Positions 34,063 to 45,537 are shown, numbered from the stretch's first letter. The stretch is DNA of 64,000 bases from Euryodendron excelsum (GCA_033060915.1 CM065388.1:27816001-27880000); one strand, 5' to 3'. Program-made: numbers and translations. The notes: generated from the letters alone by a model not told the origin.

Positions 34063-34960
34063 ATTGTTGGCAATAGGTGCCTAATTCACATTTGGAAGTG
34101 GCTAAATCCTTTTGTAATTGTTGGTTAAGTTTGAAGTTGGTACAGAGTTCAAGACCTTGGGTTTGGATGGCATTAATTAAATCACCATAAGTGAGTTGTT
34201 CATAAGGGACAACTCCATTGTTATTTTCTTTGAGTTTGTCTTTGACCTTTTGATAAAATAGTTTGGGAAGACCATTTAAAATTTTTTCTTTCCAATGTGT
34301 TTGACGGCAATCATCACGTAACATAACTTTGGTTAAGAAAACATCTTTATACCAATGAAAATCTTGAAGTTTTGGACATCAAAGATTATTGAGGATTTCA
34401 GATGTAACAGCTTGGACTTTGGAAGGACGCCCTAAGAAGTGCCTAGAAATGGAAAAGATAAGGGTACTAACTACATCTTCAATTGTTTGATTATCTTCAG
34501 TTTTGATGGGTGTACCATTTGAATAAGTTTTGATTGTAGTAAGGATTTGAGTACGTTCAGTAGAGGTGAGGAAATGATCCCACCATCCTTTAAGATGACC
34601 AGTAAAACCAGCAACTAATGCTTAAGCAACAGCAAAATCAGAAGATTTTTATTTAGTTTTATAGGCTAAAGCAACCATTGTCATTTCTTGGAGTTTGTTA
34701 AGAATATGATATTCAGTCATACCATCAAAATTCCTTTCATAAATGGTGCCACCATGATAAGCAGCTTGAGTGAATTGATTCCTTTCTTTATATTGCATAT
34801 CAGGAATAGTAGGACGAGGATAATAATTTTTTGTGTTATTAGATTTATAGCGATTTTGATATTTCCATTTTTTTTTTTATTAGTAGCGTTAAGTTCTAAA
34901 GGTTGGGAATCATTCATGGTTTGTTCAATAGCCTCAACTTCAGAAAGAGTTGGTTGAGAT
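33908..34960 (-). pseudogene. Endogenous pararetrovirus coat-protein region, broken
   Basis: Upstream of the zinc knuckle on the same strand, conceptual translation in shifting frames gives capsid-like sequence. It includes a segment with LKGWWDHFLT (about 34590), a Gln/Asn-rich helical part, and an open stretch 34324-33908 with LRDDCRQTHWKEKILNGLPK and YGDLINAIQTQGLELC. The frame then changes near 33930-34060 into the one that holds the knuckle. A stop lies near 34621 and frame changes are present near 34870 (poly-T run). No intact start is visible; the N-terminal part probably continues at 35745-35880 beyond a non-coding block. Confidence 0.65.
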
Positions 34961-34969
34961 AAACCTATA

Positions 34970-35745
34970 AACGAAAATAAATTAAGGCAGTAGGCGTTGA
35001 ACAAGAGAACTTGTTTGCAGCTTATAACAAATAATAAATAATGAAAGCAATTAAAACCAGTCAATAAGGCGGTATAAGCATAGAATAAAAGAAAATAATG
35101 AACAAGTAAATAATTATTAATACTAAAGTTTGCAGCATTGAATCTTGAAATTGAAATTAGAAATTGAAAATTACATAAACATTTGAAGATTACCAGGTAG
35201 TATCTGGAAATCTCTGATACTTGAACTTTAGAGTTTGATTACAGAGGAATTCTAGAGAGAGAAAGAGAGAGTCTTGACTTCAGAAAAAATGGCCTGTCTC
35301 AAAACAAGGAGAGACAAGGTATAAATAGAGAAAACTTGGTACTGTTACTTCACATGTCTGGTTACTGTAGATCCACCGACAGTTGATTTGTTTTTTGCAG
35401 AATAGTAAAAAGTCAATTGTGAATAGTAAAAAAGTCAATTTTACTGTAGCACTTTTGTCTTTTTGTGAAATTACTGTAGCACTTTCGTCTTTTGTGAAAA
35501 TACTGTAGCACTCTCCAAGTTCAAAACATGGAGAGACAGGGTATAAATAGAGAAAACTTGGTACTGTTGCTTCACATGTGTAGTTACTGTAGATCCACCG
35601 ACAGTCGATTTGTTTTTTACAGAATAGTAAAAAGTTAATTGTAAATAGTAAAAAGTCAAATTTACTGTAGCACTTTTGTCTTTTTGTGAAATTACTGTAG
35701 CACTTTCATCTTTTGTGAAAATACTGTAACACTTTCGTTGTTCTA
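34970..35745 (-). promoter_or_regulatory. TATA-bearing non-coding block with a 222-bp direct repeat, between coding pieces of the pararetrovirus
   Basis: The block contains two tandem copies of a 222-base unit. ATAAATAGAG starts at 35321 and 35543, each in GGTATAAATAGAGAAAACTTGG, and is followed by repeated TACTGTAGCAC and GAATAGTAAAAAGTCAA motifs. The TATA-like core works on paper in either direction (TATTTATA on minus). Duplicated promoter/leader segments occur in integrated petuvirus-like copies, and that is the simplest reading. A small LTR insertion is the alternative. The edges toward coding sequence (about 35745 and 34970) are approximate. Confidence 0.5.
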
Positions 35746-35880
35746 TCATATTTATTTGGGGATCAAGAGGATGATCTGGAAGCATTTGAGATAGTGTGGG
35801 AGATTGGGGAAAATCATCATATGTATAAATAGGTTGTGCAACATTAGAAGTTGTGACAAATTGTAAGATAGGAGATCCAA
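35746..35880 (-). pseudogene. Possible N-terminal piece of the pararetroviral polyprotein
   Basis: On the minus strand this short stretch stays open (containing VAQPIYTYDDFPQSPTLSQM). It lies directly upstream of the 222-bp repeat block and in the same orientation as the coat-protein region. It ends sharply at about 35880 against plus-strand RNase H sequence. I do not recognise a domain; I assign it to the virus by position only. Confidence 0.4.
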
Positions 35881-35883
35881 AAG

Positions 35884-36170
35884 AATTATAGTACCATCAA
35901 AAAGGAAATTTTAGCTATTGTTCTATACATTTCTAAATTTCAAAGTGATTTATTAAATCAAAAATTTTTACTTCGTATTGATTGTCAAGCAGCGAAAAAT
36001 ATTATTTTTAAAGATATACAAAATATAGCTTCTAAACAAATTTTTGCTAGGTGGCAAGCTATTCTTTTTGTTTTTATTTTAAAATTTCTTATATTAAAGG
36101 TACTGATAATTCAATTCCAGATTTTCTTACTTGAGAATTCTTACAGGGAGATTCCAATCATGCCTCCTAA
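35884..36170 (+). pseudogene. Endogenous pararetrovirus RNase H C-terminal fragment
   Basis: The plus strand here encodes the end of a caulimovirid RNase H: NYSTIKKEILAIVLYISKFQ at the start, RIDCQAAKNI, KQIFARWQA, then after a one-base frame change near 36075, IKGTDNSIPDFLT, an in-frame TGA, and a short tail ending at TAA 36168-36170. RNase H removes the RNA template during viral replication. The fragment is in opposite orientation to the RT piece and starts about 60 residues beyond where that one stops, so the two are rearranged parts of related genomes. Its stop overlaps the next ORF's ATG by 11 bases, a normal compact viral arrangement. Confidence 0.7.
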
Positions 36171-37058
36171 ACCATCCCATGATCCAAGCAAAGTCCCGGC
36201 TAAAACTCAGTCCCAAACCAAAGCTGCTGATGCAATGAAACCAATTCCCCTCAAAGCTCTTACACCAAGTGATTGGTATAACCAAACCCTTATTGAACAA
36301 TCCCAACAACTTTTCCAAACCTATGCTCAAACTACCAAAGGATCTCAACTGCAAGCGGCAACTTCTTCTCGGTAAGTGGAGGTTTCTCATCCCACTCCTT
36401 CTCAAGTGGTGGCCACTAACCCCACTTTCAAATCAAAATACTTTCTTAAAACAAAATGCAAACAATCTATTGTTCTTTTGGAAAAACAAACATAGTCTGA
36501 GGATCCATTTGAAATTCCTCCTAGAGTGTTTCCTCCAAACACACATTTTCTTCAAATCTCTCCCATTCATACCCAACAATTCTATGAATATATTCTCATA
36601 GAAACTGATTCAATTACCCTCAAACATCATCTCACTCCTGATCAAAACCAAATTGCTTACTCTACTGTCTATATTAACAAAATCCTTACTCCCGAACAAT
36701 GGGGACCTCATCCTTTCCAATCTCGATGATTTTCTGAAATTTTTAATCCTCCTACCTTCAATTGTTACGATTACCAACAAGCTTGGTTCAACACTTTCTT
36801 CTTCCAAAACCACAAATTTAGTCATTCTTGGATGTTTACGTTTAAAAAAGATTTCCCTTTAAATATTTTCAATTGGTTCTTTTCTTGGTGGACTCATTTT
36901 GGTGCAATTATTCAAATCTTTCCTCTCTCCATCAATGAAGCCTTCCTTATTTACCAAGACAAATTCAAACCTGATAGATTTCTTTCCAAATTTCCTTGTG
37001 TTTTACCTTTCATGACCCAATTCTCTATTCCATGGATTTGTGCAAAAAGAGACGCATC
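36160..37058 (+). pseudogene. Second ORF of the pararetrovirus-like element, function unknown, three in-frame stops
   Basis: ATG at 36160 opens a frame that can be followed for about 299 codons, broken by TAA 36373-36375, TAG 36493-36495 and TGA 36727-36729. The frame is otherwise preserved, so decay is by point changes only. The N-terminal ~70 residues are Pro/Lys/Gln-rich (MPPKPSHDP). The rest is aromatic and Trp-rich, with EQWGPHPFQ, YDYQQAWFNTFFFQN, FSHSWMFTFKKDF and WFFSWWTHFG. I do not recognise an enzyme domain. Position right after RNase H, with overlapping start, points to a downstream viral gene. It ends where a giant LTR start interrupts it at 37059. Confidence 0.6.
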
Positions 37059-37110
37059 TATATGCACCCTATTTTTGTTCGCTCGGTAAACTTCGGCTTG
37101 ACTGGACTCA
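37059..37110 (+). mobile_element. Plus-oriented giant LTR start, left fragment
   Basis: TATGCACCCTATTTTTGTTCGCTCGG corresponds to the LTR start AAGCACCCCATTTTTGCCCGCTCGG. The initial TG is lost or mutated. The sequence reads across to 44567 when the minus solo LTR is removed. Confidence 0.7.
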
Positions 37111-40070
37111 TGTCGCCCCCAGATTTTTCGCACACGAAGAATACACACACAAGCGGAAAAAACATTGTACTCTCTCGTTAGAACTCACCCTCCTAAAAGA
37201 ATGAGTGCAACTAAGTTTGAATTGAAAATAGATTTGAATAATGGGCTTTTGGAAAAAATTTGGAGTCGCCACCTAACTTGATTAAGGTGAGTTAGGTCAC
37301 CTAAAATCTAAGAATAATTCAAAGACTACACTTAGGGTTTTTGGAAAACGATTTTGAAAATACCTCCTCAGAAGAGGGTTTTTAAGAAAATAGGTTATTT
37401 AGCAACCTTTGGAAAATATTTAAGCCCTTTTTGAAAAATAACTCCGTTTTTGGTCTCACGAAAACAGTTATTTAGGTTCGGAGGTTGGTTACGTGTAAGG
37501 AAGACGCAGTAAGCCATCACCCTACCCCGCCCTTTCGGTACCTCCATGTCAATCTATCCTAGATTCACCTATAAGAGTCTTCAACTAACAAATGTACAAT
37601 CCTATTCACTTTGAAAAAGAATATTTAAAAAGACATGATACATGAGATGCAAGTGCAAGATAAGAGATAGTTGATTTGGAAATAGATTTGAAAAGAAGAA
37701 TTTGATTTGATTTTAGAAAAAAGATTTGAAAGGATAAATTGGAAAGTTTGAAAAATTAGAACTAGAGATTTGGAAATAGAAATTTGAAATTGAAAGTTTG
37801 AAAATAGATTGGAGATTTGAAAAGATTGTGGAATTTTGAGATTTGGAAAATGTGGAGACTGCACCCATGAGGGTTGCCTACGTATCCTTTTGGAGGAATC
37901 AGGTCAGTCGTAGTTCGGATGAGAGTCCGATTGAAAATAGAAGATATGATTGGAAGAAAGAGATTGAATTGGAAATTGGATTGGAAGATTGAGAGAATGA
38001 ACTTTGATTGGAAGATTTGAAAAGACTTGACTTTGGAAAATTTGGTTTTAAGAAACCTAGACTTAAGGACTTAGAAAAGAAAGATTGAATTTGACTTGGA
38101 AAGATTTTAGAAAAGAATTGACTTGAATATTGGACTTGGAAGATTAGGAAAGTTTGGATTTAGGAAGGGTTCGAATTTTGAAAAGTTCCATTTTAGGAAA
38201 GTTTTATTGTAGGAAAGTGTCATTTTAAGAAAATTTTGGTTTATGAAAGTTTCGAATTAGGAAAGCTTCAACTTAGGAAAGTTTTGAATTAAGGAAGTTT
38301 CATGTTAAGAAAGGTTTTGAAATAGGAAAGTGTTGAATTTAGAAATGTTTTTTTTGAATTAGGAAAAGTTTAGTTTAAGAAAAGTTTAGAATTTGAAAAA
38401 TTTTAACTTAAAAAAGTTTTGAATTTGAAAAGCTTAGAATTTTAGAAAGATTTTAAATTAGGAGAGATTCGAATTTAGAAAGCTTTAGGAAGTTTAGGAT
38501 TTTGGGAAGATTCAAAGTTTGAGTTTTAGAAAGATTTGAAAATCTAGATTCGAAAGTTGAAATTAGAAAAGGATGTGGAATTAAGAAAGGTTGGAATTAG
38601 GAAAGGTTTAGACTTGGGAAGACTTGAAGTTTAGGAAAGTTTAGAACTTAGAAAGTTTTTAGAGTTTAAGTTTTAGAAAATCTTGAGATTAGGAAAGGTT
38701 TGAGTTTGGGAAAGATTTGAAAGCTTAGATTTGAAAAGTTAAGATTTGGAAAGAGGTTGAATTAGGAAAGGGTTGAATTAGGAAAGATTTGGAAGTTAAG
38801 TTTTAAAATTTAGGACAGATTTTTATGTTCAAGTTTTGGAAACATAAGATTTAGGAAAGTAGAAGATTAGGAAGGATTTGAATTAGGGAAGACTTAGACC
38901 AGAAAGAGTTAAGATTCCTATTTTCTAAAACAAGGGATTAGATTTTGTTTCTAAAAGAGAAGGTTTGATTTTGTTTCCAAAAACGGAGGATTGGATCTAG
39001 TTTCCTAAACGGGAAGATTGGATTTGGTTTCCTAAAGGAAAATTGGGATTTGACAAGGATTTAGAAGAGGAAGTTTTGGAAACCCTAGATTTGGAAAACT
39101 ATAGTTTTGACGTAGAAAATAGGTTTTGGAAATATATATAGTTTGGATGTGAAAAGGGAGATTTTGGAAACCTAGGTTTTAAGGCAAGTTCGAAAATCAT
39201 GTTTTTGGAAAGAAAACTAGGGTTTCCTAATCGTGAGCTCCAGGGCTTGACTTGGGCTCTAAGGAAATAGTTTTTTGGAAAGTGTGTTTTTGGAAACGAA
39301 GATTTTGGAGGAAGATTCTAAAGAGGAATTTTTTAGAAAGCGTATTTTGAAAAGAATTTTAGGAAGGAAGTTTTTGGAAAGTAAAACTTTGAGAGAGTTT
39401 TTGGAAAGAATTTTTGGAAAAAGTTTTTCTAGGAAGGAGACCTAGGGAACGTTTTTGGAAAGTGGACTTTGAAGAGAGCGTTTTGGAAAAGAGTTTAGAA
39501 AGAGAAGTTTTGAAAAATAGATTTTTGGAGGAAGTTTTTAGAAAGCAATTTTGGAAAGAAGAGTTTTAGGAAAGCACATTGACAATGAGGGTTTTAGAAA
39601 GAGAGACTTTTGAAAGGAGAGTTTTTTGAAAAGTATAAAAAACATCTCACTTTCCTAAAGAGATTCTAACCATAAGAAGGTTAGAACCACTTTAAGAAAG
39701 TGGTTTTGAAAACAACAAGATTTTGAAAATATGGACCATAAAAGTCACTTTAAATGTAACACTTTCCTAAAGCAACCCTAGCCATAGAAAGGCTAGAATC
39801 ATCCTAGGATTGTAATTTTGAAAACAAGTTTTGAAAAAAGAAATTTTGAGGCAATTTTGAAAACAAGTTTAATGCAAGTTTTGAAAACGAGTTTGAAAAC
39901 GATTTTGGAGAGATGTAAGATCATGATATGCACAATGCAAATTTGGGTTCATGAACATACAAGGTTAAAGCTTCACCACATAATCAAGGGGGCTGAACCC
40001 ACGTGGTCTCCGATTAGACTAAAAGAAAGCCCCCGACACGGTGACCCTCCAATAGTCCAATCCTACACAT

Positions 40071-42265
40071 TGTTGAGTCAAGGTTGATCCTTGTTGACTC
40101 AAAGTTAATTCCCAGGTTGATTTTGATGATAACTAAACCTTGTGTTTTTTTACTAATGAATCTACTTAGTGTGCAGATTAACAAAGTTCATAACTTAGAC
40201 TTAAAGTTGAATCTTAAGTCTAATACATGTCAAAGAGATTGAACAACAAGTTCAAGAAGCAAGAAGCAAGCAACAAATTCAAAGAGCTATGCAATAAACA
40301 AAACAGAGGATTGTCGCCTATCTTTACTTCAAACATATGTTTTACATTCGAAGAGATTGAAGGTGTTCAATTAAAGTTTCTTTCATGTATGCATAGTTTC
40401 GATGAAGATTGATTTGCATCAGACTAAAGACTTCATCAAAATATACAAAGATTAGTTGAGGAGGTGCAATGCTCAGTTGAAGATATATTGTTTGTTGAAG
40501 AGTTTGAAAATGCTCAAGAGATGATTTCATCTAGTATGCAAAGATCAATTTAAGATTATGTGTTTGAAGTTGCTGAGAAGATGGCTCACAATAATTATCT
40601 GATCTCTATCAGAAATCCAAGTGAAGAATTTTTCTAAGATGAAAAGGATCAATGAAGACTAGGTGTATGAATAGATTTCATCAAGTCTGCAATGGTCTCA
40701 CTGAAGTAATCTGTAAAGAAGAAAGAAGAATTGCTATCAAAGAGAGGAAATCAAAATTGAAGCATTATGAAGCTTTACACAATTGAGGAAGCTTGGCATT
40801 GAAGAAGATATTATACAATGAACAAGAAAAGATCAACATTGATCAAATGAAGCTTTGATAGTTTGAGATTCAAGAAGAAGATCAATATCCAATGATTGAT
40901 TCAATCCAAATTGAATAGAAGTTAACTTTGATGAGTTAAGAAGATTTGATTGATCATCATACCCCAAAGACATACTCCTTGAATATCTTATAACTATGCT
41001 AAGATGATCTGAATCATTGGAAGATAGAATAGAGAATTCTAGGCAATGAGGGGACTCATGGAAATGAGGAGTCGCCTCCTGATCACAGACGTAAAAGGTC
41101 TAAAGACAAAATGGGCAATGAGGGGACTCGTGAAAATAAAGTGTCGCCTCTTGATCATAGAAGCAAAAAGAGCCTGAAGACAAATTGGTCAATGAGGGGA
41201 CTCATAGAAATGAAGTGTCGCCTCTTCAAACACAGAAGCAAAAAGCCTATAAACCAAATAGATAATGAGTGGACTCATTATCATGAAGTGTCGCCTCATG
41301 GAGACAAATGTGAAGGCTTGAAGATGACATGATCAATGAGCAGACACATGAAGATGAAGAGTCGTCTCTTGGCAGCAGAAGTAAAAGGCTTGAAGATAAT
41401 ATGATCAATGAGCGGACACCTGAAGTTGAAGTGTCGCCTTATGACAGCAGAAGCCAAAGATGTGAAGACAGAATGAACAGAGAGTCGCCTCATCGACATG
41501 AAGAGGGGACTCATGAGGTCAGTGAACTATATCTGGTAAATGCAGAAGCAGGAAGTGTCGACTCCACAAATCTAGAGCCTACTCCTTCTAATATAACGAT
41601 TATTTTTCTTAACGTTATAACGGACTGGACATACATTTATGATATCCAACCACCTCTAACGGATGGAATCAATACAAGGGTATATATACAACCTTCCAGC
41701 TACATTTATACAAAGGGGATTGAAGACAAAAACAAGATAAACTGACTGAATCATTGATATACTCTGATTATTCTTCCTGTCTTCTTGAGTGAGCATTGAT
41801 TGTAAATCTACTCTTGCTAGAGAGTTTATTTGTTACTTGTATATTCGTATACACTTGTAATTGAGAGTTTAAAGAGTTCTCTTATGAAAGCAAAACTCTT
41901 GTAAGTTTGAGTGGAGCTTGGATAAAAACCACTTGAAGATTGACGAGCTCGGTGAGGAGTTTTTTGTAAGGTGAGCTGAGCACTTTGTCAATCAGTGGCC
42001 CATCTTGTAATAGGTGATTACATAGTGGAAGAAGACTTCAAGGAGGTCTTGGGGTGAGGACGTAGACCATAGTTTGTGGTTGAACCTCGGTAAATTTGTG
42101 TCTCTCTTCTATTACTCTGTTTTATTTGCTTCTACTGATAACCTAGCATTGCACATAGATTAATCACTGCTATATTGTTTAGATTAATTTTAATTAATCT
42201 TAACTTGCATTAATCTTCGAAAAACCCAATTCACCCCCCTTCTTGGGTTGCCTTTTGGACCAACA
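40071..42265 (+). mobile_element. Copia-type solo LTR (2.2 kb), perfect TSD CACAT
   Basis: It begins TGTTGAGTCAAGG, ends TTGGACCAACA, and is flanked by CACAT at 40066-40070 and 42266-42270. Removing it restores the giant LTR sequence CCAATCCTACACATGGATCGGG found in other copies. The end CCCCCTTCTTGGGTTGCC...CCAACA is of the type seen in Ty1/copia (Tork/SIRE-like) LTRs. A TATATATACA box lies at 41681-41690 and a 72-bp tandem array lies just upstream. Short open frames inside (for example 41329-41745) come from this array and are not called genes. It is the youngest layer of this three-level nest. Confidence 0.85.
41043..41515 (+). repeat. ~72-bp tandem array in the copia-type LTR
   Basis: CAATGAG-type starts recur at 41044, 41116, 41190, 41263, 41334 and 41406 (71-74 base period), each unit with GGACTCATG...GTCGCCTC and AGAAGCAAAA(G). 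There are about six and a half copies, drifting at the 3' end. It sits 170-640 bases upstream of the TATATATACA box, so it may be an enhancer-like U3 array (inference). Confidence 0.8.
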
Positions 42266-42703
42266 CACATGGATCGGGAATCCCCTTGTTTCAAGCATAT
42301 AAAGAAAGGGGGAGAAAGAGACGGGGGATTAAAATAGAGAATACCCAAGTGGGTTAGGAGAGAGAAGAGAGAGGGGGAAGTGCAAAAACTTAAAGAGAAA
42401 GCCTATCGTATGTCTTGTTTATTTTGCTTGCTTTGTGCGCCTTGCTTTTCTTGCTTTGGTCTTCACTTCAATCTTCAAGAGTCGTCTTTAATCTTCAAAA
42501 CTTCAAATTACAGCTCTTCAAGTCTTCGAAGGAGGGTTGGAAGCTAGTGTATAAATGTATGAGAGTGTATGAGAGTGTATATGAGGCTAGGGTTTGGAAA
42601 ACCTAGAGAAGCTAGGGTTTTGGGAGTGTACGAGCTCTGTATATCGAAATATAGGATTTTTAGACTGAGTTTGCAGACCTTTTTCACGCTGGAGGAGGCT
42701 CTG

Positions 42704-42711
42704 TATTTATA
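42704..42711 (-). promoter_or_regulatory. LTR TATA box (minus strand)
   Basis: TATTTATA on plus, i.e. TATAAATA on minus, in the CTATAAATACAGAGCC context shared by the family. The palindromes upstream (42725-42775) are reduced: one GGCGCC-centred arm pair remains near 42727-42749 and part is deleted next to CAGCCAATTAGG. Confidence 0.6.
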
Positions 42712-44566
42712 GAGATGGGATAAACCTGGCGCCTGTTGCAGTGGCGCCAGGCCATTTCTTGGCTTGGCACCAGCCAATTAGGAAAGTTTGTTAAGTCGGC
42801 AAGCAACGTATCTTTGACAGATTTGGGCGCCTGTACTAGTGACTACCATGCAATTTTTAGCCTGGCTTCACTAGGAGTGACTCCGGAAAGTTCAAGAATG
42901 ATTTAAGGGACCGGGAATGACCCAGAAAGCCATAAAAAGGGCAGGAACACTTAGAACAGTGTCCTGGAGGTATTTGACTTGAAAAATGAGGATAGGATGT
43001 GTCGGAAGGGTTGACCGGGCCTTTAGGGGCAAAACGGTCAATTGGATCGGGAAGCTGCCGGGACGGACTTGGAATGTCTCGGAAGAAGACTCGAAATTTA
43101 GAAACATTATTTAGAATGTTCCTAAAGGCTACCAGTTTGATACCTAGAGCCGGTGTGGTTGGAAAAAGCGACCGGCCCACCAGGGGCAAAATGGTTATTT
43201 TGCACCAGGTTTACAGGAACTGGCTCGGAATGATCTGGAAAGGTACAGGAATGTTGAGAATACTATAAAAAGCAAACTCAGGAGATTACCAGTTTGATAC
43301 CCAAAGCCGATGTGGTCGAAAAAGGAGACCGGGCCACTAGGGGCAAAACGGTCAATTTGTATCGGGTTTATCGGAATTGACTCGGAATGATCCGGAAAGG
43401 TAAAGGAAGATTGAGAATACTTTAAGAAGTAATCTCGGGAGATTACCGGTTTGATACCTAGAGCCGATGTGGTTCCCAGGGCGTTCAGATGTCTAGGGGC
43501 AAAATGGTCATCTTGACCGGAAAGTCTTGGAACTGGCCCGAAACTGACTAGAAAGCACCTAATCATGCTGGACTTCTTTTAGGACAATCTTAGACAGTTG
43601 GACTCACCGTTCTGAGGACTCAGGTGTGTTCTCAAGAAACGTGTCAGAAAAGGCCTAAGGGGCAGTTTGGTCATTTTTCACTGAAGTGGGCTAGCAGGCA
43701 CCGGTGTTGACCTGGGTTTTGAGTGTTTCTGCCACTCTGACAGCGGTCGCATAATATGAGGGTTTGTTGGCAATTCCCTATATCGACCTGCTTGTGAGTA
43801 TTTCCACTACTCTAACGGTTGTGATGTTTGTGAGTATTTCCGCTACTATGACGGTTCGCGATCATTCCCGAGACTGCCTGATCTCGGGAAGCTGCTAAAG
43901 GGACTTAGCACCTGAGAATTAACTTTCTCGAAAGGTGTGCCTAAACAGAAATTTCTACATTGGCGGGCTAGCAGGAGCCAAAGGTGGACCGTTCTACCAT
44001 TTATGGGACTTGGGCTCTCGTCCCGATCAACAGGTTTAAAGGGACATACCATCTCGAAGAGATTTTTTTGGAAAACGTGCCGAACCGTCTCGAGGAATCA
44101 ACTATCTTGAGAGAGGGATTGAAATTGAAAAGGGGTCTTATCGTCTTCGGAAAGACGTGCCTGATTGGAGTAGATTTACCGTCTCAGGGAATCAATTGTC
44201 TCGAAAGAGGGATTGGAATTGAAAAGGGGACTTACCGTCTTCGGAAAGACGTGCCTGATTTGGAATTAGAAAGGGGACTTACCGTCTTTGGAAAGACGTG
44301 CCTGATTTTGAATAGATTTACCATCTCGAGGAACTAACTGTCTCAAGAGAGGCATTGTAATTAGAAAAAGAATTGGAAAGGACAATGCCCCTTAAGGGTG
44401 TTTTGGTCATTTTGCCTCTATTTGGGCCTGGTGGGCCCGCGAAGCGATGGACAGACGGGATTTGGACTTTAGAGAGTTGGTTTCGATTGGAATACGTCCA
44501 CATTGACTTGAGTACAAGTCTGGATGGATTGTAGACTACCGAGCGATAAAAAATGGGGTGCTTACA

Positions 44567-45250
44567 ACTCACTTTCAAACACCATAGACACATTTAAGCC
44601 CAAACCGACTTTTCAAACTCCAGTCTAGTTAATCAATCACTTCTCAGGTTCGCTGAACTCAATCAAAGCTGAATGACCAAAATGTACATGAGGCGTCATC
44701 TAGTCCAATTCAATTCGGCACGCTCTTTGAGAAGACCCTTAATTCCTCAGAGTGAAAAGTCTACACCTTCCAAGATTATCCCAGAAAATTTGGTATGCTT
44801 AGAATGTCATTCGAACCAATTTCGGACCCATTCCAATGGTTCCTAGTCAAATGACCATTTTGCCCCTAGGCGTCCCGATCGCCCTCATCAACCACACTGG
44901 CTCAAGGTATCAAACCGATAAACTTTCAAGGCACTCTCACGAGTATCCCCAACCCCCAAATCCCCTTCCAGTCAATTTCAGACCCGTTATGATGTTTCCT
45001 AGTCAAAATAATCATTTTGCCCCTGGTGGGCCAATTATTATTTTCAACCGTACCAGCTCTAGGTATCAAACCAGAAACTTCTAGGACATTCTTGAATGCC
45101 CTTATCTCTTTTCTAGCTAGGTCCCATAGCTCGACAAATTTCCAAATCAAACTGAAGCCACTTGTAGTGGAGCCAGACCAAAATATGGCTTAGACCCACT
45201 CCTAGTACCGCCCAAATCTTTGCCTTGCAAGACAAGGCCGAATCAAATCT
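44567..45250 (+). mobile_element. Plus-oriented giant LTR U3, right fragment
   Basis: This continues the LTR start at 37059-37110 after the ACTCA duplication: ACTCACTTTCAAACACC, GACCATTTTGCCCCTAGGC, two 'GGTATCAAACC' units, and a decayed GCCACTTGTAGTGGAGCC palindrome near 45156. It ends near 45250, before its TATA box, where minus-strand gag sequence begins. Confidence 0.75.
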
Positions 45251-45259
45251 TCAGGATCA

Positions 45260-45537
45260 TAGGGGTAGACACCCCACTCTTGTACACTTTGAAGAGAACC
45301 CCTCTTAGTAGGGTTTTGGAATAATGCCCACATCTTCAATGCCCCATCCATTGTTGAAATTTTAGACAAGGCAAGGCAAGGCAGGCAGAGGTTTCTCCCA
45401 AGGCTCTAAGTGAGTTGGCAGTGATGGTGCAATTGTCAGCTTCATTAACCCTTTTGCTTTCCTTAGTTTCCTCCTTAGTTTCTCTAATAAATAGGTTGGC
45501 TAGCTCACCTTTTTCCAGCTTAATAGGTGTCTCGCCC
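45260..45537 (-). pseudogene. Tat/Ogre-like gag, C-terminal part, cut by a solo LTR
   Basis: The minus strand encodes the piece matching 24330-23993: KLEKGELANLFIRE, then NEADNCTITANSLRAL and a GWGIEDVGIIPKP segment. It is separated from its N-terminal part (starting 50532) only by the solo LTR. The reading frame joins exactly across the ATAGG duplication, so the gag was continuous when the LTR arrived. A frame change follows near 45400, in a small GGCAA repeat. Confidence 0.75.

Larger units (their letters stand above)
37111..44566 (-). mobile_element. Giant solo LTR (5.26 kb without its own insertion), perfect TSD ACTCA
   Basis: On the minus strand it starts TGTAAGCACCCC at 44566 and ends ...CTGGGGGCGACA at 37111. 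ACTCA flanks it at 37106-37110 and 44567-44571, and the interrupted plus LTR is restored on removal. From its start it carries 81-bp-type repeats (44080-44350), GAGTATTTCC repeats (43735-43850), 'GATACC(T/C)AGAGC' units, half-palindromes (42725-42775), TATTTATA (42704-42711), then a break at 42271/40070 where a copia-type solo LTR lies, then low-complexity DNA and the conserved terminus. Target site within another copy of the same family shows repeated self-insertion. Confidence 0.92.

Noticed and set aside
36127..36405. Minus-strand 92-codon frame opposite the viral second ORF
   Set aside because: Antisense of a frame with better context (follows RNase H, overlapping start).
41329..41745. 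138-codon open frame, acidic and polar
   Set aside because: Runs from the 72-bp array into the TATA region of a solo LTR; no domain and no place for a gene in an LTR.
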